Assembly: GCA_001464665.1 (NCBI GenBank)
Contig: LNDP01000015.1
Coordinates: 1-64,000, forward strand
DNA: 64,000 nt
DNA from: Acidobacteria bacterium Ga0074141
Lineage (GTDB): Bacteria > Acidobacteriota > Blastocatellia > Pyrinomonadales > Pyrinomonadaceae
Reading direction: 5' to 3'
Shown here: positions 34,623 through 43,544 of the stretch, piece after piece
How the letters are laid out: each line of letters opens with the position of its first letter
Position numbering within the stretch: position 1 is the first letter of the stretch
Notes under the pieces: model-generated
What the model saw: the letters and a program-made list of their open reading frames with translations, nothing else
The model's database searches: none
What the model was told of the DNA's origin: nothing
Made by a program: the position numbers and the translations under genes

Positions 34623-37346
34623 ATGGAAATCGCTAAAGCCTACGACCCAAAAACGGCTGAGGAAAGCCATTATCAACGCTGGGAAGCGAACGGATGCTTT
34701 GCTCCCGAAATCAATGAAGACCCTGCGGCGCCGACGTATTCGATCGTAATTCCGCCGCCCAACGTGACCGGTTCGCTGCACATGGGCCACGCTCTTCAGC
34801 ACACGATAATGGACGTGCTGACCCGCTGGAAGCGGATGCAGGGCTATCGGACGCTCTGGCTTCCGGGCACCGACCACGCCGGAATCTCGGTCCAGCGAAA
34901 GGTCGTCGAACAGCTTAAGAAAGACGAGGGCAAGTCGCCGCTCGATATCGGCCGCGAGGAATTTGTTCGCCGAGCCTGGGCCTGGAAAGAGCAATACGGC
35001 AACACCATTAACGAGCAGATGCGCCGCGAGGGCGCGTCGGTCGATTGGTCTCGGCATCGTTTCACGATGGACGAAAGCCTTTCGCTCGCTGTTCGCAACG
35101 TCTTTTGCACGCTTTACAGCGAAGGTTGGATCTACCGCGGCCTGCGCATAGTTAACTGGTGCCCGCGGGATAAAACGGTGCTCTCCGACCTCGAGGTCAA
35201 AGAAGAGAACAAGAAAGACGGCAAGCTCGTTTACCTAAAATATCCGGTCAAAGGAACCGACCGGACAATTACGGTCGCAACGACGCGGCCGGAAACGATG
35301 CTCGGCGATACTGCCGTGGCGGTCAATCCCTCGGACGAGCGGTACAGCGACCTGATCGGCAGGACGGTCGAGCTGCCGTTGACCGGCCGCGAGATACCGA
35401 TCATCGCCGATGAGTATGTGGATGCCGAGTTCGGCACCGGTGCGGTAAAGATCACGCCGGCACACGACCCGAACGACTATCTCGTCGGCGAGCGGCATGG
35501 GCTTGAGCAGCTTCTCGTGATGAACGAGGACGGCACGATGAACGCCGCCGCCGGCAAAGATTTCGACGGGATCGACCGCTTTGCGGCCCGCACGATGGTC
35601 ATCGAACGGTTCGAGGAACTCGGGCTGCTTGAGAAGATCGATGACTACGAGGTCTCGCTGCCGATCTGCGAACGCTGCAAAACGGTGGTCGAGCCGATCC
35701 TTTCGAAGCAATGGTTCGTCAAGATGGACGAGATGCGTGACATCGCTCTCGAGCTGATGCGGGCCGAGGGCGTTCCGCACTTTCACCCGCAGGTCCCGCA
35801 CGAAAAGGTCTACACCGCCTGGCTCGAAAACCTTAAAGATTGGACGATCTCGCGGCAGCTTTGGTGGGGACATCAGATACCGGCGTGGTACGACGACGAA
35901 GGTAACGTCTTCGTCGCCCGCACCGAGGCCGAAGCGAAAGAAAAAGCCGGCCGCAAGGAACTTAAACAAGACCAAGACGTACTTGATACCTGGTTTTCGT
36001 CTGGACTCTGGGCCTTCTCTACCTTCGGCTGGACCGGAGAAGCCACCGACCAGCTAACAGCTAACAGCTCACAGCTAACAGCTGAAACAAAAACAGATCT
36101 CGAAACCTTCCTCCCGACAGACGTGCTCGTAACCGGCCGCGACATAATCTTCCTCTGGGTCTCGCGGATGATAATGCTGACGAAAAAGTTCACGGGCAAG
36201 AAGGCATTCGAGGATGTCGTTGTAACCGGCACCGTTTTAGCCAAAGATGGTAAGCCAATGTCGAAAGGTCGCGGAAATGGGGTTGATCCCATCGAGATGT
36301 TCGATAAATTCGGCGTGGACGCGACGCGAGTTTATCTGGCATCCATTGCAACGGGCGCAGATATCAGGTGGAACGACTCCGGCATAGAGACTTACCGAAA
36401 CTTCGCCAACAAGATCTGGAACGCGACTCGTTTTTGCCTGATGAATTCCGAGAATGCGGCTGTGGACCACGCGAGTTTAATGGATCGGTCAGCCCTTTCG
36501 CTTCCGGACAGGTGGATCATTTCGCGGCTGAACCAGACGGCGATGGATGTTAACAGGTCGCTTTCGAGGTATGAGTTCCACACGGCGGTTTCATTGCTTT
36601 ATCACTTTGTCTGGGACGATTTCTGCGATTGGTACATCGAGCTAAAGAAGGACGAGATCAACTCCGGTGATGTCGACGCGACGTCGCGGATCCTGACCAT
36701 TCTTGAGATCGCCCTGCGGATGCTCCATCCATTTATGCCGTATCTGACCGAGGAACTCTGGCTGAAACTCCCGGGAACCTCGTCACAAATGCATGCCAAG
36801 GTGTACCAGAATGCCGAGGCGACCATTATGCTCGCGGCGTTTCCGCCGGGTGACGCGAGTGCGGTCGATCAAGATGCAGAGGCTGAAATGCAGCTTGTGA
36901 TCGATACGATCCGCCGCGTTCGCAACATCAGGACCGAGATGAACATCAAGCCGTCCGACCGCGTCGCCGTTCATGTTGCGGCCGCCGCCGAACAACAGGC
37001 GATCCTTGCTGCTAATGAGGCCCAGGTATTAAAGCTCGCACGGGCTGATAAATTGGTTTTGGCTGAAACGCTCGACGTTCCTAAGGCCACGGCGAAAGCC
37101 GTTATCACAAACGCCGAGATCGCGGTGCCGCTCGAGGGGCTGATCGACTTCGACAAAGAACGCGAAAGATTGCAGAACCAGATCAACAAACTTGATGTAG
37201 AATTGCAGCGTCTAAACGGGCAGCTTTCAAACGAAGATTTCGTCAACAAAGCCCCGGCCGAAAAGGTCGAAGCCCTGCGGTCAAGGAAAGCCGAAATAGA
37301 ACAGCAGACCGCAACGCTAAAAACAAACCTGGAGGCCCTGAATTAG
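34623..37346 (+). CDS. valS: Valyl-tRNA synthetase
   Basis: 907 residues, class I synthetase charging tRNA-Val. The HIGH-type motif is HMGH at 53-56 (PPPNVTGSLHMGHAL), the editing (CP1) domain carries TTRPETMLGDTAVAV, and the KMSKS-type loop is KPMSKGRGNG starting at Lys544. Anticodon-binding and C-terminal coiled-coil domains (RLQNQINKLDVELQRLNGQL) complete it. Residues 477-488 (QLTANSSQLTAE) come from a heptanucleotide tandem repeat inserted between WFSSGLWAFSTFGW and the PTDVLVTGRDIIFLW block, where other ValRS have a loop of only about ten residues. The frame is intact, so the enzyme is presumably active. A secreted-protein gene starts on the base after its stop codon. Confidence 0.97.
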   Translation: MEIAKAYDPKTAEESHYQRWEANGCFAPEINEDPAAPTYSIVIPPPNVTGSLHMGHALQHTIMDVLTRWKRMQGYRTLWLPGTDHAGISVQRKVVEQLKKDEGKSPLDIGREEFVRRAWAWKEQYGNTINEQMRREGASVDWSRHRFTMDESLSLAVRNVFCTLYSEGWIYRGLRIVNWCPRDKTVLSDLEVKEENKKDGKLVYLKYPVKGTDRTITVATTRPETMLGDTAVAVNPSDERYSDLIGRTVELPLTGREIPIIADEYVDAEFGTGAVKITPAHDPNDYLVGERHGLEQLLVMNEDGTMNAAAGKDFDGIDRFAARTMVIERFEELGLLEKIDDYEVSLPICERCKTVVEPILSKQWFVKMDEMRDIALELMRAEGVPHFHPQVPHEKVYTAWLENLKDWTISRQLWWGHQIPAWYDDEGNVFVARTEAEAKEKAGRKELKQDQDVLDTWFSSGLWAFSTFGWTGEATDQLTANSSQLTAETKTDLETFLPTDVLVTGRDIIFLWVSRMIMLTKKFTGKKAFEDVVVTGTVLAKDGKPMSKGRGNGVDPIEMFDKFGVDATRVYLASIATGADIRWNDSGIETYRNFANKIWNATRFCLMNSENAAVDHASLMDRSALSLPDRWIISRLNQTAMDVNRSLSRYEFHTAVSLLYHFVWDDFCDWYIELKKDEINSGDVDATSRILTILEIALRMLHPFMPYLTEELWLKLPGTSSQMHAKVYQNAEATIMLAAFPPGDASAVDQDAEAEMQLVIDTIRRVRNIRTEMNIKPSDRVAVHVAAAAEQQAILAANEAQVLKLARADKLVLAETLDVPKATAKAVITNAEIAVPLEGLIDFDKERERLQNQINKLDVELQRLNGQLSNEDFVNKAPAEKVEALRSRKAEIEQQTATLKTNLEALN
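36051..36085 (+). repeat. CAGCTAA heptanucleotide repeat within valS
   Basis: Five tandem heptamers (CAGCTAA, CAGCTAA, CAGCTCA, CAGCTAA, CAGCTGA) inside the valS coding region. Seven is not a multiple of three, so the unit is read in changing frames, giving QLTANSSQLTAE. It resembles a short tandem repeat of non-coding origin captured in a surface loop. Confidence 0.75.
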
Positions 37347-38216
37347 ATGAAGCGATTAATCTTTTTGTCAGTTGCGTTTGTGATGTACGTTGCCGTTTTT
37401 GCGGCGGAGGGATTTGGGCAGGGGAGGGAGATAACGGAGCAGGAGTATAAGGAGCTGACAGCGAACACTCTTGGGTTCTTAAGGACGGTGAGTAACCGTT
37501 CGAAACGGGTCGCTGAGATCGCAAGGCAATGCAACACGGCTAAATGCGAATGGGCCCCATGGTTTGAAACGCATGTCGAGTTTGTGCCGCCCGCAAGTCT
37601 GCGGACCGTCATATTCGACAACGGGAAAACCGAGCCAACCGAGGAAACCATCTTCGTCGGCGGAAGAAAGTATATCAAGACAGATATACGCGGTTGGCGG
37701 TTAGCGGAACTGCCCTCTAGCGTCCCCCGTGCCCCCGAGATGAAAGAAGCTTTGCCGCCGTGGGTCGAGCTACCATCGGAGAAGAACGGCTCTGAAACCG
37801 TGAGGGTCTTTTCCAAAAAGGAGGTTCGAACGATGCGGACGTTCGACGGAGAGTACCGCGAATTTACCGAAACTAAGCGCAACTGGTACAACGGTGCAGG
37901 AAAGCTGATTAAGTCCGAGACAATTACGTTAGAGGGGGCGAAGACTTCTACTATTACAAATGTCTTTACGTACCGATTTCTAGAGCTTCCAACCGAAAAG
38001 ATTGGCTATGAAACGGTCCGTGTATTTATGAAAGAAGAACGAATGCAGGTCAGTGACGGATACGAATCTGTCGAAACAACACGTAGCTGGATCAACACCG
38101 CGGGAAACCTGATGAAACTCGAAAAAATGGAGACCAGATCGCGATCCAACCCCAGCAGGGTCGTAACGACCTACGAGATCGACCCGAACATCAAGATAGA
38201 AGCACCTATTCCCTGA
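37347..38216 (+). CDS. Secreted hypothetical protein with two internal repeats
   Basis: 289 residues with a signal peptide (MKRLIFLSVAFVMYVAV..., cleavage near residue 25). Not recognised. Two homologous segments follow each other: one around 140-190 (VELPSEKNGSETVRVFSKKE ... WYNGAGKLIKSE) and one around 212-265 (LELPTEKIGYETVRVFMKEE ... WINTAGNLMKLE), each ending in a tryptophan-asparagine beta hairpin like those of outer-membrane-associated lipoprotein-carrier folds. A Cys pair lies near 58-63 (QCNTAKC). It begins on the base after the valS stop and may be co-transcribed. A strong two-way terminator follows. Confidence 0.7.
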   Translation: MKRLIFLSVAFVMYVAVFAAEGFGQGREITEQEYKELTANTLGFLRTVSNRSKRVAEIARQCNTAKCEWAPWFETHVEFVPPASLRTVIFDNGKTEPTEETIFVGGRKYIKTDIRGWRLAELPSSVPRAPEMKEALPPWVELPSEKNGSETVRVFSKKEVRTMRTFDGEYREFTETKRNWYNGAGKLIKSETITLEGAKTSTITNVFTYRFLELPTEKIGYETVRVFMKEERMQVSDGYESVETTRSWINTAGNLMKLEKMETRSRSNPSRVVTTYEIDPNIKIEAPIP

Positions 38217-38233
38217 TTCTGCGAAAACTGATT

Positions 38234-38302
38234 GAAAAATGGCCGCGGGTGAGTGCGGAAGTGGAGTTCCGAATTCCGCACTCATCCGTGGCCAAGTGTT
38301 TT
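38234..38302. terminator. Bidirectional terminator
   Basis: A long hairpin: TGGCC..TGAGTGCGGAA pairs with TTCCGCACTCA..GGCCA over about 20 bp with a few mismatches, with AAAAA before and GTTTTT after. It separates the convergent secreted-protein (37347) and lipoprotein (38330) genes. Confidence 0.75.
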
Positions 38303-38329
38303 TACGGCAAGCGATAGGTCTTTGTCGGC

Positions 38330-38830
38330 CTAATTGCTGTCGTCGCTGTTTGCAGTGTCGTCCTCGCTGTCATCAGAAGTTTCCGGTGTTGGAGCCGGAG
38401 CCTTTCCGGCTTCGATCGTTATGGCAACGGTCTTCCCATCTTTCTTCTCGCCTGCCTCATTATGCATATCGGCGGTCAGGATGTATTTCCCGCCCGCAAC
38501 GCCTGCAGGTATTGGCAACGAATACATTGCCGTTCCGCCGCCGTCCGGTACCGCGACATCGACATTCGTTCCTTTAAGCATCTCGCCCTTCGTCATGTTT
38601 GCAACCTCGTCTGCCGAAAGAAAAAACTTGACCGTAGTTTTCCCCGGTGCATTTGAGATCGTTGCGACTCCGTAAATGGTGTCGCCCGCTTTGAAGGCCG
38701 CCGATTCCTGCGTCACGGCCTTATCTTTACCGACCTTAAAGCTGCTCATGTTCGCGGTGCTCATGTTGCAGGCAAGCCCAACGGCGAGAAGCGCCGCGAT
38801 AGAAACGACTAACTGAAATTTGTTTTTCAC
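38330..38830 (-). CDS. Probable lipoprotein, 166 residues
   Basis: The signal peptide runs to Cys21 (ALLAVGLAC); the -3 residue is Gly, so the lipobox is imperfect but plausible. Mature part about 25-140: a beta-sandwich-like domain (KAGDTIYGVATISNAPGKTT, GGKYILTADMHNEAG), like extracellular Ig-type folds. The tail (145-166) is Pro/Thr then Asp/Ser-rich and disordered. It has its own promoter and shares a terminator with the convergent gene. Probably anchored in the outer or inner membrane facing the periplasm. Function unknown. Confidence 0.7.
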   Translation of the reverse strand: MKNKFQLVVSIAALLAVGLACNMSTANMSSFKVGKDKAVTQESAAFKAGDTIYGVATISNAPGKTTVKFFLSADEVANMTKGEMLKGTNVDVAVPDGGGTAMYSLPIPAGVAGGKYILTADMHNEAGEKKDGKTVAITIEAGKAPAPTPETSDDSEDDTANSDDSN

Positions 38831-38878
38831 TGAGAAATCTCCTTCGAATTGAAAATTAGGTTCTGTCTGGACACGCCG

Positions 38879-38907
38879 AGACTACTCCTGCCCGGCCACC
38901 GTGTCAA
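38879..38907 (-). promoter_or_regulatory. Sigma70-type promoter of the lipoprotein gene
   Basis: On the minus strand TTGACA (38902-38907) and TAGTCT (38879-38884) with a 17-base spacer, about 50 bases ahead of the ATG at 38830. Confidence 0.5.
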
Positions 38908-38942
38908 AAGATGACAAAGTTCTAACCGGTTAAACGAAACTT

Positions 38943-38951
38943 TGCTATGAT
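38943..38951 (+). promoter_or_regulatory. Extended -10 element for nadC
   Basis: TGCTATGAT, an extended -10 (TGnTATGAT), without a clear -35. Transcription from it would begin near 38958, so it favours the nadC start at 38989 over the upstream ATG at 38947, which lies inside the element. Confidence 0.4.
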
Positions 38952-38988
38952 TTGGGTCAAGGATTTCGGTTTTATTTCGAGCATAGAT

Positions 38989-39846
38989 ATGAACTGGTTA
39001 GATAACGGAGAGGTCATCTCGGCGATCGGGCAATTTTTGGCTGAAGATATCGGCCGCGGTGATATTACTACGTCGGCGACGGTCCCGGACGAGGTTCGCG
39101 GCGTCGGCCGGTTCTTGGCCAAGGAGTATTTGGTTATCTGCGGGATGAATGTCGCCGAGGCCGTTTTTCTTCATCTTGATCCGGATATTCCCGAGATCGA
39201 AACGGGCTTCCAGGATGGCGACGAGGTCGAGGAAGGCACGATCTTTGGCTCGCTAAAGGGCTATGCCGATGTGCTGCTGACCGGCGAGCGGGTCGCGCTC
39301 AATCTGCTCCAGCGGATGTCCGGCGTGGCGACGCTGACCCGGCAGTACGTACGTGCGGTTAGTGGAACCAATGCCGCCATCGTCGATACCCGCAAGACTA
39401 CGCCAGGCCTTCGAATGCTTGAAAAATATGCCGTAACGGTCGGCGGCGGAAAGAACCACCGGATGGGGCTCGATGACGGGGTTCTGATCAAGGATAACCA
39501 CATCACGCTCGCCGGCGGTGTGACCGAGGCCGTGATCGCCGCAAAACAAAAGGTCGGCCATCTGCACAAGATCGAGGTCGAAATAACGAATTGGGCACAG
39601 CTCCGGGAAGCCATTGAGGCTGGTGCCGATATCGTTATGCTCGACAACCAGTCGCCGGAAGAAGCGGCAAAGCTGGTCGAAATGTCGCGCAACCTGAACC
39701 CGAATGTGCTTATTGAAGCCTCGGGCGGGATGGAGCTCGACCGCGTTCGCTCCTACGCCGAGGCTGGAGTTGACCTTATATCGGTCGGCCGGCTGACGCA
39801 CTCGGCGCGTGCCGTCGATATTTCTTTCAAGATCCAGACCGTTTAA
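38989..39846 (+). CDS. nadC: Nicotinate-nucleotide pyrophosphorylase (quinolinate phosphoribosyltransferase)
   Basis: 285 residues. It converts quinolinate and PRPP to nicotinate mononucleotide in de novo NAD synthesis. Family blocks: LAEDIGRGDITTSATVP, ERVALNLLQRMSGVAT, the DTRKTTPGLRMLEKYAV active-site stretch, GGGKNHRMGLDDGVLIKDNHI, IEVEITNWAQLREA and EASGGM. The upstream ATG at 38947 would add 14 unconserved residues. nadA and nadB are not nearby. The 3' end overlaps the convergent CPBP gene by 20 bases. Confidence 0.95.
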   Translation: MNWLDNGEVISAIGQFLAEDIGRGDITTSATVPDEVRGVGRFLAKEYLVICGMNVAEAVFLHLDPDIPEIETGFQDGDEVEEGTIFGSLKGYADVLLTGERVALNLLQRMSGVATLTRQYVRAVSGTNAAIVDTRKTTPGLRMLEKYAVTVGGGKNHRMGLDDGVLIKDNHITLAGGVTEAVIAAKQKVGHLHKIEVEITNWAQLREAIEAGADIVMLDNQSPEEAAKLVEMSRNLNPNVLIEASGGMELDRVRSYAEAGVDLISVGRLTHSARAVDISFKIQTV

Positions 39847-40717
39847 GCCCGGGCACGAACCAAATCAATGCGGTCGAAATGAGCAAGGCGATGGTGCAGG
39901 CAATGCCGCCCTCAAGCCCGTAACTTCCGCCCGTCAGCCACGCCGGGCCTGAGTCGGTTTCCATCAAAAGCGGTGCGGGAACAAGTTCACGCAGTCCGCT
40001 TACCTCGATGCCAAAGAACGCTCCCTGCATCCAGTTCCACATCACGTGCAGCCCGGTCGCGAACCAAAGGTCGCGGGTCCGGATATACGCGACCGCGAAC
40101 CAAATTCCCGCGAGAAAAGTGTTACCCCACGAAAAGAGCGAGGCGTTCGGGTTGGCGTTGTGGACCGTCGCAAAGAGGAGCGAGGTCAGAACGACGGCAA
40201 AAAGCGTCAGACGCGAGCGGTCGAACGTCTGAAAAATGTAACCGCGAAAGAGAGCCTCCTCGGCGGCACCGGCTGCAAAGAAGACTGCGAAGGTGAGAGC
40301 CAACGTTTGCAGGATCGCAGACGCTCCTGCCTGATTCACCGAAAATGAAACGCCGCCGAAAGCCCACGCGATCCCGATTGCCAGTGAAAGCGTCGCCGCT
40401 CCAAGCAGACTGCCGATAACGAGATTTTGCAACCATCCGGACGAGAGCGACGCGCCCAGCGAACTGAACGGCAGCCTCTCAAACGTCCGTGCACAAAGCC
40501 ACCCGATCAGCAATGCCGCCGCCGTCGTGAAAACACCATTGATCAAGAGAAAGGTTGCTGAACCGGCACCGGTCTCGATGCCAACTGGGCTCGCAATTGT
40601 GAATGCTACGATGCTGAGAAAGATGACGGCAACGATGAAAAGTGCCGAGAAAACGGCGAATCGCCAACCGCTTCTCAGCACTCCATCAGGCCCGAAAAAT
40701 ATCCACGAAACCGGCAT
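39827..40717 (-). CDS. CPBP family intramembrane metalloprotease
   Basis: 296 residues, about eight membrane helices. The CPBP/Abi (CAAX-protease-like) motifs are Glu153-Glu154-x3-Arg158 (AEEALFRGYIF), His187 (FATVHNANP) and His224-x3-Asn228 (GLHVMWNWM), forming the metal site within the membrane. Bacterial members cleave membrane substrates or protect against peptides; the target here is unknown. It overlaps nadC tail to tail and is divergent from the NtrY-like kinase gene by about 80 bases. Confidence 0.88.
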   Translation of the reverse strand: MPVSWIFFGPDGVLRSGWRFAVFSALFIVAVIFLSIVAFTIASPVGIETGAGSATFLLINGVFTTAAALLIGWLCARTFERLPFSSLGASLSSGWLQNLVIGSLLGAATLSLAIGIAWAFGGVSFSVNQAGASAILQTLALTFAVFFAAGAAEEALFRGYIFQTFDRSRLTLFAVVLTSLLFATVHNANPNASLFSWGNTFLAGIWFAVAYIRTRDLWFATGLHVMWNWMQGAFFGIEVSGLRELVPAPLLMETDSGPAWLTGGSYGLEGGIACTIALLISTALIWFVPGLKRSGS

Positions 40718-40796
40718 ATTCAGCAGAGTTTAACGAAATCCGGGCGGCGGCACAATCAGCCCGTTGGCCGCCGCACTTATGGTAAACTCTTGCAAA

Positions 40797-42944
40797 ATGG
40801 CGAAGACGAAGGACAAACCCGACCGGCGAAAAACCGCGATCCTTACCGGGATCTTCGTCGTCGTCTCGTTCGTCGTGCTTTTTCTTTTGCAGACATCTAA
40901 CCTCTGGAAAGATTTTTCTGTCCAGACGGCGAGCGACACGCTTCTCCTCTACGCACTTTCCTCGCTCAACTTTTTCGCCTTCATAATCTTCGGGTTCATC
41001 TTTCTCCGCAGCGTGCTCAAGCTCGTCCGCGAGCGGCGGCAGCTTCAGCTTGGTTCGCGGATCAAGACGCGGCTGTTTCTATACTTTTTCGCCATCAGCC
41101 TCTTGCCGATCGTGGCGATGGCCGGGTTTTCATATCTCTTTATGAACCGGGCGATCGAACGCTGGTTCTCGCAGATACCTGAAAATGTGCTGACCCAAGC
41201 CCGCGACGAGGCGATTGCTGACCATGCCGCCGGATTGCTCCGCGACGCTCGGGCTCTTTCCGCGGCGGTCGGCAGTCGGGAATTATCGGAGGCCGACCTC
41301 GGCCGGATCGCGGAGGCGGCGAACCTTTCGCACATCGAGATCATTGATAGTAGCGGTGCCGTCATCGCGGCGGCAACTCGTCTAAGCACGCCGGAGCGAA
41401 AGCCTGAACTCGACGATCTTATAGCGAGATCGAAAAGTGGAAGCCTGCCTGAGGTTTATATTAGCGAGACCGGCGGCTTTGATGCCGTGACCACCGGTCT
41501 TGCCGAGGGCAGAAAGCTGCGGATCGTTCCGAACAAGCGCTCCGGCGAGATCGCGGGCCAGAGTTTTCAGGAATCACTCGTCGAGTTTGACCGGATGAAG
41601 GAGCAGCAGATCACCGTCCGCCAACTCGGGTTTCTGACGCTCGGCGTGCTTACATTTTTGCTCATTTTCGCGTCATCGTGGACGGCGATCTACGTTGCCC
41701 GCGGCCTGACCGACCCGATCAAAGCACTTGCCGAAGGCGCCCGGGAGATCGCGAGGGGCAATCTTGGACACCGCGTTGACGCACCGGCCGAGGACGAGCT
41801 CGCCTTGCTTGTCGGTGCGTTCAATGAGATGTCCGGCAAGCTCGAAGAGAGTTCGGCGGAGATTGGCGAGCGGCGGCGGTATATCGAGACCGTGCTCGAT
41901 TCGCTCCCGACCGGCGTCGTCTCGCTCGACGCAGACGGCCGCGTTACTACGATAAATCGAGCGGCCGTGCGAATGCTGAAGCTTGAGACGGCAGATTTCA
42001 AAGGGCTCGAGCTCGCGACAATGCTTGGCGACGAGAACCGTCGGGTTATCGAGACGCTCGTCTCGCGGGCAAGGCGGATCGGGCACGCTTCGGACCAGAC
42101 GCAGCTTCGGCCGGAGAATGAAGCGTCGGTCGATGCGGTCGAGATCCCTGTCGCGATAACGGCGACGGCACTTGAGAATGAAGCCGGTGCGGTGGTCGTT
42201 ATCGAAGACCTCTCGGAACTTATCGCCGCACAGAGGGCCTCCGCGTGGCAGGAAGTGGCCCGCCGGATGGCACACGAGATCAAGAATCCGCTTACCCCGA
42301 TTCAGCTTTCAGCCGAGCGGATCGCCAAGCGTTTTGCCGAGTCGAACGGAACCGCAGAAGATATCCACACGACCGACGGCCAAACCGTAAAAGTGATCCG
42401 CGACGGCACCAGCACCATAATCCGCGAGGTGCAGTCGCTGAAGACGATGGTCGATGAGTTCTCGCGATTTGCCCGATTGCCAAACGCGAAGCCGCAGCCC
42501 GGCGACCTAAACGAGATGATCCGCCAGGCGGCCGCAATGTACGAAGACCGAAGCGACGAAGCTAGACTTGAGGCCGAACTCGCCGCGGGGCTGCCGCCGA
42601 CCATGCTCGACGCCGAGCAGATCAAACGCGTTTTTGTTAACCTGATCGAGAACGCCTACGAGGCATTTGACGAGCACGGCGGCGAGAACCTGATCCGCGT
42701 TACGACCCGCCACGAACCGGCCCGCGATATAATCGTCGCCGAGGTGACCGACAATGGAAAGGGAATTCAGCCGGCCGATCTTCAGCGGCTCTTTCAGCCA
42801 TATTTCTCGACCAAGGGCCGCGGCACCGGCCTCGGACTTGCGATAGTCCAGCGTATTATCAGCGAACACAGCGGCAAGATAATCGCCGCAGTAAATAAGC
42901 CGAAAGGCTCGAGGTTTATCATTGAACTGCCGGTGGTGAGCTAA
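40797..42944 (+). CDS. NtrY-like membrane sensor histidine kinase
   Basis: 715 residues. Four membrane helices (about 14-36, 46-72, 84-108 and 274-298, the first two close together) enclose a periplasmic sensor region, as in NtrY. Then HAMP (about 300-350), a PAS domain (about 360-470, LDSLPTGVVSLDADGRVTTI), the dimerisation helix with phospho-His493 (MAHEIKNPLTP) and the ATPase domain with NLIENAYEAF, DNGKGI and GRGTGLGLAIV. NtrY proteins phosphorylate NtrX to control nitrogen, redox or envelope genes. The start at 40797 is preferred to 40764. Its likely partner is the NtrX-like protein at 44037, but two unrelated membrane genes lie between them. Stop and next start overlap (TAATG). Confidence 0.9.
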   Translation: MAKTKDKPDRRKTAILTGIFVVVSFVVLFLLQTSNLWKDFSVQTASDTLLLYALSSLNFFAFIIFGFIFLRSVLKLVRERRQLQLGSRIKTRLFLYFFAISLLPIVAMAGFSYLFMNRAIERWFSQIPENVLTQARDEAIADHAAGLLRDARALSAAVGSRELSEADLGRIAEAANLSHIEIIDSSGAVIAAATRLSTPERKPELDDLIARSKSGSLPEVYISETGGFDAVTTGLAEGRKLRIVPNKRSGEIAGQSFQESLVEFDRMKEQQITVRQLGFLTLGVLTFLLIFASSWTAIYVARGLTDPIKALAEGAREIARGNLGHRVDAPAEDELALLVGAFNEMSGKLEESSAEIGERRRYIETVLDSLPTGVVSLDADGRVTTINRAAVRMLKLETADFKGLELATMLGDENRRVIETLVSRARRIGHASDQTQLRPENEASVDAVEIPVAITATALENEAGAVVVIEDLSELIAAQRASAWQEVARRMAHEIKNPLTPIQLSAERIAKRFAESNGTAEDIHTTDGQTVKVIRDGTSTIIREVQSLKTMVDEFSRFARLPNAKPQPGDLNEMIRQAAAMYEDRSDEARLEAELAAGLPPTMLDAEQIKRVFVNLIENAYEAFDEHGGENLIRVTTRHEPARDIIVAEVTDNGKGIQPADLQRLFQPYFSTKGRGTGLGLAIVQRIISEHSGKIIAAVNKPKGSRFIIELPVVS

Positions 42945-43432
42945 TGAAGAATTGGGTAGAAGAATACAAACGCCTAACTCTAAAGACCTGGTGGGTCAGC
43001 CTTCTAGGCGCGATTTTGGCTTTTGGGCTTGTCTCGATCGATTTTGCCTACTTTAGTTGGGTTCTGTATGAAATAGCACCAGAATCACCTAGTATATGGT
43101 GGCCGGTTCAATCGGAATTTGCTGTTCTAACTCCGGTGCTCGCCGCCATTGTTTTCAGAATATGGACTGTCTGGACAAAAAAGCGTTATTCCGCTGTGTT
43201 TCTGTCGACCCTAGCAGTTTTTGTCATTTCGGGTTGGTATTTCGGTTATGAGCTTTATCAGAGCGGTCCAAAAACTTTCACAACCGATGACGGAATGACT
43301 TTCACCGCTTACGATATTTCCCGTGGATCGCGTACTCAACTTGTATTTTTCGGGTACGCATTTTTTGGAGGCATGCGGTTTGTCGTAACGGCGATCGTAG
43401 CCTACATTCGTTCTCTATCGCGACTTAATTGA
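42944..43432 (+). CDS. Hypothetical four-helix membrane protein
   Basis: 162 residues with four predicted membrane helices (about 17-42, 63-80, 87-106 and 134-157) and a short periplasmic or cytoplasmic loop (GPKTFTTDDGMTFTAYD). No family recognised. Its ATG shares a base with the stop of the kinase gene (TAATG), which implies translational coupling and possibly a role with the sensor. Codon use is more AT-rich than in the kinase. Confidence 0.65.
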   Translation: MKNWVEEYKRLTLKTWWVSLLGAILAFGLVSIDFAYFSWVLYEIAPESPSIWWPVQSEFAVLTPVLAAIVFRIWTVWTKKRYSAVFLSTLAVFVISGWYFGYELYQSGPKTFTTDDGMTFTAYDISRGSRTQLVFFGYAFFGGMRFVVTAIVAYIRSLSRLN

Positions 43433-43544
43433 ACCTGTGAAAGGTTTGAATAAAAGGTACGTCGAACTAATAGCACGGACGTGGCGGCCCAAAAGAGCCC
43501 GGTGCCATTAAATCCGCGTTTGTGAATTCGGTGGCGATTTCCAA

